Below are positions 57,656 through 64,000 of a DNA stretch of 64,000 bases, piece after piece. The translations under genes and the position numbers were made by a program. Positions within the stretch are counted from its first letter, which is position 1; each line of letters begins with the position of its first letter. A model generated the notes under the pieces. That model did no database searches and was not told the DNA's origin. It saw only the letters and a program-made list of their open reading frames with translations. The stretch comes from Agrypnia vestita (lineage: Eukaryota > Arthropoda > Insecta > Trichoptera > Phryganeidae), in assembly GCA_016648135.1 (NCBI GenBank), contig JADDOH010000470.1:1-64000 (forward strand), written 5' to 3'.

Positions 57656-60020
57656 AGAAGCTTATATATTATAAATATTTTCAGGAGACAAGCAGATATT
57701 ATTTTAATAAAATAGCAGATAAAAGCACGTGAATATTTTTTTTAAAAAATATTAAATATACTAGTGTCAAAAATGCTGCGCGTGTTCGCATATACGAAAA
57801 AAACAGTTTTATGAGCACATAAATATACTGATACTTGCATTATACAGTTAGATTCTTGTGCACCTTGCAGTTGACAATACAATCAATTATGTTTTTACTG
57901 TTTAATTGTGTTTGTAAAAGTAAAAGTAGGGTGTCCACATACTACTACTACAGTTTTGATAGAAGAATTCTGTCTCAACCAGGTGGAATTGTTAATTACA
58001 TTTATTCAAAGTGTGTGCAGTATAAGTGTGTTAATCTAAATGATGTTTATAAGGATTTGTAAACATAGTATTGCCAGCACCAATCCTACGAGTAACGAGG
58101 TAGTTGTAGATTTTTTCCAAATCCGGTTATATTATTAACAGCCATCGAAGTTTCCGAACGGTTCCAACCCTTGCTCTCTCCTCCAGACGGCGAGCCGGCG
58201 GGTGATCGATAGTAATTAATATTGTAAAGTTTGTAATATTCCGTGTAAGATACGGTCGCTGCCACAGCTCGCCGGGATGGTATGATATTGGCCGAAGTTG
58301 GTCGAGCGGCATTGATCCACTTCAGGGATGGGGATGATATCGATTAACTTGCATATTGATAAAATCCGATTACAACGCGGGGGTGGGTTGGCATTCGCGC
58401 GGAAGGGGCTGCGATTTAGGCTTCCACTGCATTCAGTCAGTACGTACTATGTAAAAAAATATTCTTTTATTTTGTCCAGTTGACTCACATTTTTAAAACG
58501 GTTGAGTTAGCAGTTAGCAGAACCAAATTTGGGTGTAATTTTTTCATCGACAAGTGGGGAAATTTTTCATAGTTTCATACCTCCCATGTTTAATTGATTT
58601 GAATTTAAATAATAAATACAATCCAACTAAAATGACATTAATCACATATTATCAGCTTTATTTGTTTACAAAGCTAAATATACTGTACAAACAAAAATAT
58701 GTACCATAACAAAAAAAACCTTTCTTTTGTACTTAAATATTGCAGTTTTTGTCTCTGTCTACTTTCTTATTTCAAATAGATTTAAGATGCAGAATTCAAA
58801 TAGTTTAGTTGCTGGAACAACTAAGGAAGTTCTCTAAATATAGTAAACTTACATTGAATAGGTACTTCAAAATATTTTAAATGTATTATTATCCTTGTGA
58901 ATATATAAAAATTGCATTGGTTCGTCAAATTTTATTTGATAAGATCGTTTTGTCTCACGAAATCTGTTTTATCTTTACTCTTCACTCTAAGCGTACAAAA
59001 ATAAATTATCCAAAGATACGACTACAAATGGAGTATCGAGCTGTAGGAGTCTCTCCAGCTTGGATCAAAATTTAAAGAGTTATTGAGAAGTTAAAAGGTC
59101 CTCCTTTGATACTTTAATAAGTGTTTAAATTTATTTGTAGTAGAAATGAAGTAAATTTACATTAACATTAATTTTCTAATTTGAATATTTTCTTTTCTTT
59201 TCGCTTTTTTCATATATCTATCTATGTATTGTGGAGTGGGACCGGATTTTAAATATTAAATAAACATTACTAAAACGCATTTATGACTTTTATCGCCACG
59301 AATCATTGACTGATCGATCATGCGATGAATCTTAATTATTACATACAATAATTAAAAAAATATATTAATTATTCTATCAAAGAAACACCAAAACGAAAAA
59401 ATAATTGTGTACATTGCAAGATTTTACCATTCCTCTGATGGCACGCAGTTTATGCAATAGAAACAGATCACGGGAGTAAAGTGCAAAGCGTAAATATCTT
59501 AACTGATTATACAATTTTCTTAATTGCTGAACTTCAAATCTAAATATATTTATACGAGTATATCTAGGTGTGTGAAAGGGTGTTTGAACAGTAACCATCA
59601 CAGAGTATAAAATTATACAGAGTTGAAATAAACCCCTTCTTTGGCCGAGGGGATTGTGGCACAGCCACATATAATGTAAAATAAGTATTTATTCGTGCAT
59701 AATTTAAGACACGTTTAAAATGCAGTTAAATTATTTATTCTTGCATAATGAAATCCCATAATGAAAGAACAGACGTTGATTTACTCAATTTTTTAATTTC
59801 GTTCCAAACCGAATATTTTTAATTAAAAACGTAAATTTGTAACAAAGCGCGATTTACTTACTAAAAAATAATATTTTTAAGAGTATTTAGTTTAAGAGTT
59901 TCACAATTGTTTTAAAATTTACAAGCTCGTAGTAATTTTTTTTAAACACGTCAAAAGTGTCTAACCGAAAGTGGTGGAACCAAAACGCGAACCAGGAAAT
60001 ATCCATTAGTTCATGTTTAT
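57656..60020. other. Intronic stretch with GC-rich patch
   Basis: 58140-58430 is GC-richer without a coding signal. Open frames elsewhere (57835, 58881, 59377) have no domains. Confidence 0.4.
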
Positions 60021-60024
60021 ATAT

Positions 60025-60332
60025 TGTTACGTGGCGTGGCTCGCTCGAAAAATAAAATGGCACAACTCGTAAAATAAATCTTTTATTATCGCTTGTACAT
60101 TATCTCTCACATTTTTACAATCGCTCGCAACGCAATACTACTGCTATTTTTTATTCAAACACAAAAGAACAGCTCTCTTTTGTTTTTCTACTCGGGTAAG
60201 AACCCTTCCATTTCTTCGCTATTTATTAATCATGTTAGTTCTTATTTCAACCACTGGGCATACCGGCCCGCCGTTCTGCGCATGTGACACTTTTCTATGG
60301 AACTGTCAAATGTCAACGAACAGCTCGTTACA
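60025..60332 (-). mobile_element. Short solo LTR with ATAT duplication
   Basis: Read on the minus strand it starts TGTAACGAGC and ends CCACGTAACA; ATAT flanks both sides (60021-60024, 60333-60336). A TATA-like AATAAATAGCG and polyadenylation-type AATAAA motifs lie in minus order. Its first eight bases equal those of the LTR at 531. No internal region is attached. Confidence 0.65.
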
Positions 60333-60336
60333 ATAT

Positions 60337-60955
60337 GTTAGTGGACTATGGTTACCACGTTACCTTCATTTTTAAAGAGACGCCTCTGTAAAGCTGCGAT
60401 GAAAAAAGAATGTATTTTAACAATAATGTTTTTGTTAGAAGAAATATTACGAATTTCAGAAATTGGGAAAAATCCAAAAAAATTCCTTTACATGTATTTT
60501 TACGCTCGGCCATCTGCGTGATGCAGGGTCTGGATAATGCTCGGACAAATTAGATATTACAGCGTGGCCAAGCTCCGTGAGCCGGCTGCAGCGGAACTCC
60601 GGGATCTGTGCATATACCGTGCACAGCGTTACATACCAATAATGCGGCGCACACCAGATTTGAATACTAATTTAATTTTTTATCACTTTTTTGTATTTGT
60701 GTATTTACAAGTTAACTTTTGTAGAAACTATAATAATTTTAGTACTTACGAAGGACAAATAGATAAAACACACAAGTCTAAGTTCAGTCAAGATTTGTTT
60801 TCTAGATATTTTTTCCTACAGCCGAATTTCACATATACAGTGATATATAAGATCATTTCATTTTGATGCATCTTTTGATAATATCTACTTACTTGGATGG
60901 ATATTAAGACGACTCGTGGTTTATTAAAATTTTGACTGAACTAAAATTTGTACTA
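60337..60955. other. Intronic stretch, nothing recognised
   Basis: A GC-richer part at 60530-60660 has no domain. Confidence 0.45.
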
Positions 60956-60962
60956 GTCTCCA

Positions 60963-61405
60963 GGTGTATACAGAGTGCCATGCGATTGTGGTGTGTTCTA
61001 CATAGGACAAACCAAGCGCAATATCGCTACACGTTTTAAGGAACATATTGGAGCAATTAAATACAACAACTCCAATATATCGGCAATCTGCGAACATGCA
61101 TCCAAAGGGAATCTCTGTCACTTCTTCAGATTTGACAAGACAAAAAATTTATCAACAGAACCGCGAACCCAGATTAATGAAGGAATCCATTGAAATATAC
61201 AAACATCCCAATTTCAATATAGATGACAGTTACAAACTATCAAGTATTTGGCGCCCTATTCTAAAGACTTTGATTCAACCTTTGAGAGATGTCGCAGAAA
61301 AATGCACCGAAGTAACCAGTGCATATTGCACACTGTCAACCTCTATCGTAGAAGAAGTGAACACTCCACAACAAAGTACATATAATTTACGCCCCCGGAA
61401 GCATT
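60963..61405 (+). pseudogene. Penelope-like element GIY-YIG endonuclease, frameshifted
   Basis: The frame from 60963 reads VYRVPCDCGVFYIGQTKRN, then IATRFKEHIGAI and SAICEHASKGN, the GIY-YIG nuclease of Penelope-like retroelements with its YIGQT box, Arg and the E of the EH motif. Near 61130 the frame shifts, and SIEIYKHPNFNIDDSYKLSS with WRPIL continues the C-terminal part, ending YNLRPRKH at 61405. The reverse transcriptase upstream is missing. Penelope elements retrotranspose by target-primed reverse transcription using this nuclease; this copy is dead. Confidence 0.88.
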
Positions 61406-61432
61406 AATCAGTCCGCCCTGTGCCTCCGCCGG

Positions 61433-61495
61433 TACACGTCGTCCTCCTGATGACGTTGAATATAAATTCAACGAAACGTTGACAATCGTTTCTCG
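61433..61495 (+). ncRNA. Hammerhead-like motif after the Penelope endonuclease
   Basis: CTGATGA (61447-61453), one base, a seven-pair stem GTTGAAT/ATTCAAC, then GAAAC (61473-61477). These are the conserved hammerhead boxes in the right order, but a canonical ribozyme has no extra base before stem II, and stems I and III are not clear. Penelope-like elements are known to carry hammerhead motifs in their terminal repeats. Confidence 0.4.
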
Positions 61496-61499
61496 GAAA

Positions 61500-63430
61500 A
61501 ACATACGGTTCCATAACCATTTACAGTTAAAAAAAGTTACAACATGTTTCTCATATAAATAGTTTTGTCTTTGTGAGACTTCTATGATTTAGCTTAATTA
61601 ATTAACCATCCCTCTGGGGATAAAATCCAGTAATCGTGTTCTCAGACCATACCTACCTACGTATAAAAATATTTTTGCAAGAAACTATGTAAAACGCTAT
61701 AAAACCACTGCTTACGTACGCGTCTATAAGCTACTAGTGACATGTGTGTTGCAACATATATATTATTTTTAGTCTTACCATGCTATGTGATAAGCAATGA
61801 CTTCGGTGATTACTGTTTTGTCATCTTCTCTACGTCGCGTCGCCCCAATAACTTTATATTTTTGTGTTGTAGCGTTTACGCCAAAATTCATTTTCTGAAA
61901 CTGGCCCAAAGATACATAATTACAATTAATTAAATTGACTGTAATATGATATCTGCTCAATCTGTTTTAATTTAATGTGCTAGGAATAAACATATTTCCA
62001 AAAAATATAGCTGTCCACGAGCAGGCTTAAAAAGCCCTGAGTTCTCGTTGGATAAATCAGTGTCCGCAACAAGACCGCGGCAGAGGACGGCAGTTCTGTG
62101 CGTAACTTCCCTATTTGGATGCAGTAAGCGCTCGGGTGGGTGCTCCAGGCTCGTAATGAAATTGGTTCTGGATAGGCGCAGGCGGTAGGCACTGCTCCAC
62201 GGGGATGCGCCCCCGGCCGCCACATTTCTCGCCGACACGCATCACATTTTGATGCACGTGGCAAATATTTTCGAAAATATAATGAATATTACGTTGTTCT
62301 ATCCACAAAAACAGTAAATTGTTATCAGGCTAGGTGGACGTACGTTCAACTGCAATGGAATATTTCAGAGATTTACGAGAATATTTATTTGAGTTACTAT
62401 GGAGTCTTTGAAAATTAAGTCTTGCGTAAGATTTACAGCCCGAAAAGAGATAATTTAACATGAAAATGGGAAAAAAATTACGTATTTGAGTGCCTCAATC
62501 CTGCAATAATTCAAACCTCGGTAAATTTTAGTATATAATTTATAAATAATTAATTTATTTATATATATTAAAATATTTAAGTCATATAACGCATTGATAT
62601 TATTACAACATTATTATATTACCATTCACTGGTATTGGTAGTTTTAGAGGATGCCGTTGTAATTTATCTACATTTAGCGTTTAAATAGTGTTGTCCTTTG
62701 AAGCTGTATTATTTTTTGACCCAGTCTATTCAATGCAATGCTATTGCTCTTTTCCAAATTTTCGCAACATAATTTTATGGTCCTTTCCCATTGATATTTT
62801 CCAAATACATTTTTTGGTGATTACTTACAACAATTTAAAAAAATAGATCATTACTTTTTTATGGTAATTCTTATATTTGTTTTAAAAACATGGCGAAGAT
62901 AATTATTACATGTGTTTTAAAAATATATTATGATTGGGCTAAATCTGCATCGAGTAATGCGTTTTTCCATTGCTAGTTTCAGAAATTAATAATATTTTAA
63001 GTTTAAAAAAAATCTGTACAGATTATTTAAAATATATTTAGGTATTATTTAATGTATAGAGATATTATATAAACATTATTTAATATTCAAAACACTTTAA
63101 GGCGAGGTTCATCGAAATTTAAAATTTCTTCAGCCATTATCCCTACGTCACACGATAACTATTATCCTTATAAACAAGAAAAAAAAATATTTGTGAAGAT
63201 TTTGCGTTTTAAATAATGCCTAGCAGAGAAATCATGTACACCATCAGCAAGGATTTTTAAAACAGGGCTCTTCTTGTCGGCTTATATGTCCGCCATTTTA
63301 TATTTTTATCAATTTTTAACATTTCAAATTATTCATATAAATACTATGCATGTGTGTAAAATAAAGATTATTTTATTACATTTAATGACTGCGTTAAAAA
63401 TAAGTTTTTTTATACCTATTTTTCTGAACA
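61500..63430. other. Intronic stretch with GC-rich patch
   Basis: 62030-62240 is GC-richer; frames there have no domain. The remainder is AT-rich and unassigned. Confidence 0.45.
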
Positions 63431-63436
63431 CCAAAG

Positions 63437-64000
63437 TTCATAGTGATTGTTAGCAATAATGTAAGAGAATTGAAATCTCTGACCAGAGAATTGCAAGAAG
63501 CATCGAAAGAAACAGGTTTGGAAATGAACACAGAAAAAACAAAAATTTTAACCAAATCTAAACACAAATTCACAATGAACAATTGAGAAATAGAAACAGT
63601 TGACGAATATGTGTACCTTGATCATAAGATAAAGCTGGGGAAAGAAAACCAAACAGCAGAAGTACCAATAAGAATAGGTCTGGGCTGGGCAGCATTTGGT
63701 AAATTGAAACACATGTTTGAAAATAAAGAAATCCCAATATGCCTGAAAAGAAAATTTTTCGATACATGTATCCTACCGATGTTGACAAATGGACTAGAAA
63801 CAGCAACACTAACAGAAAAAAGCATACAAAAATTAAAATGTGCACAGCGGGCCATGGAAAGGCAGATGCTCGGCGTAAGCCTTCGGGATAAAATCAGAAA
63901 TGAAGAAATAAGACGCCGAACAATATTGTCGATATTATGAACCGTATTGCAAAACTAAAATGGCAGTGGGCTGGACATATGGCTCGAAAGAAGGATACTA
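63437..64000 (+). pseudogene. RTE-clade LINE reverse transcriptase C-terminus, 5'-truncated
   Basis: From about 63437 the plus frame reads IVIVSNNVRELKSLTRELQE, the part right after the FADD box, then GLEMNTEKTKIL, YVYLDHKIKLGKENQTAEV, AFGKLKHMFENKEIP, CLKRKFFDTCILPMLTNGLE and QRAMERQMLGVSLRDKIRNE. This is the RTE/BovB order. One in-frame stop (near 63584) and one single-base frameshift (near 63915) break it; RIAKLKWQWAGHMARKKDT continues in the next frame to the window edge. It is truncated at the 5' side inside the palm, as expected of target-primed insertion. Confidence 0.9.

Overview
This is AT-rich, intron-rich eukaryotic DNA from an insect, most likely a moth or butterfly. The reasons are one spliced exon of a Musashi-family RNA-binding protein, D,D34D mariner elements, Jockey-, RTE- and Penelope-type retroelements, and the repeat heads beginning ACTAGCTGT that are common in lepidopteran genomes. 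The order-level assignment is inference. Almost everything outside one 82-base exon is intron filled with transposable-element (TE) debris.

Host gene: one exon at 12708-12789 (+) encodes part of RRM1 of a Musashi/Rbp6-like protein, with good acceptor and donor sites. I found no other exon, so the window seems to be two parts of very long introns, about 12.7 kb upstream and 51 kb downstream of this exon.

Layout: 0.5-1.4 kb, solo LTR with a nested foldback element; 1.6-2.1 kb, GC-rich island; 2.8-3.9 kb, repeat with about seven 125-bp units (minus); 5.2-5.5 kb, foldback MITE at TTAA; 12.3-12.6 kb, LINE tail with a strong hairpin; 12.7 kb, host exon; 13.3-13.95 kb, LINE remnant; 15.0-17.2 kb, second copy of the 125-bp-unit repeat, split by a deleted mariner (minus); 18.5-19.8 kb, full-length mariner with an uninterrupted transposase gene (plus); 22.0-23.2 kb, Jockey-like reverse transcriptase relic (minus); 24.9-25.4 and 31.6-31.8 kb, two copies of a repeat carrying heat-shock-element arrays; 28.7-29.6 kb, large foldback and a Harbinger-like element with a MADF exon; 31.8-32.5 kb, another Jockey-like fragment abutting a deleted piggyBac-like element (32.5-33.7 kb); 36.5-37.0 kb, an unrecognised open region; 41.5-42.4 kb, three-part tRNA-SINE array flanked by a 12-bp duplication; 42.8-43.4 kb, a third RT relic; 50.4-50.75 kb, Penelope-type terminal repeats; 51.1-52.4 kb, third mariner (frameshifted); 53.2 and 57.4 kb, tRNA-derived SINEs; 55.0-55.7 and 60.0-60.3 kb, two more solo LTRs; 60.95-61.5 kb, Penelope GIY-YIG endonuclease relic with a hammerhead-like motif; 63.4-64.0 kb, RTE-type reverse transcriptase running off the edge.

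The only genes that look intact are the host exon and the mariner transposase at 18705-19724. No operons, CRISPR arrays or prokaryotic systems are present. The most notable signals are the phased heat-shock-element arrays inside a dispersed repeat, the MADF exon kept in a deleted Harbinger-like element, the SINE array inserted as a unit, and the hammerhead-like motifs at Penelope-type ends.
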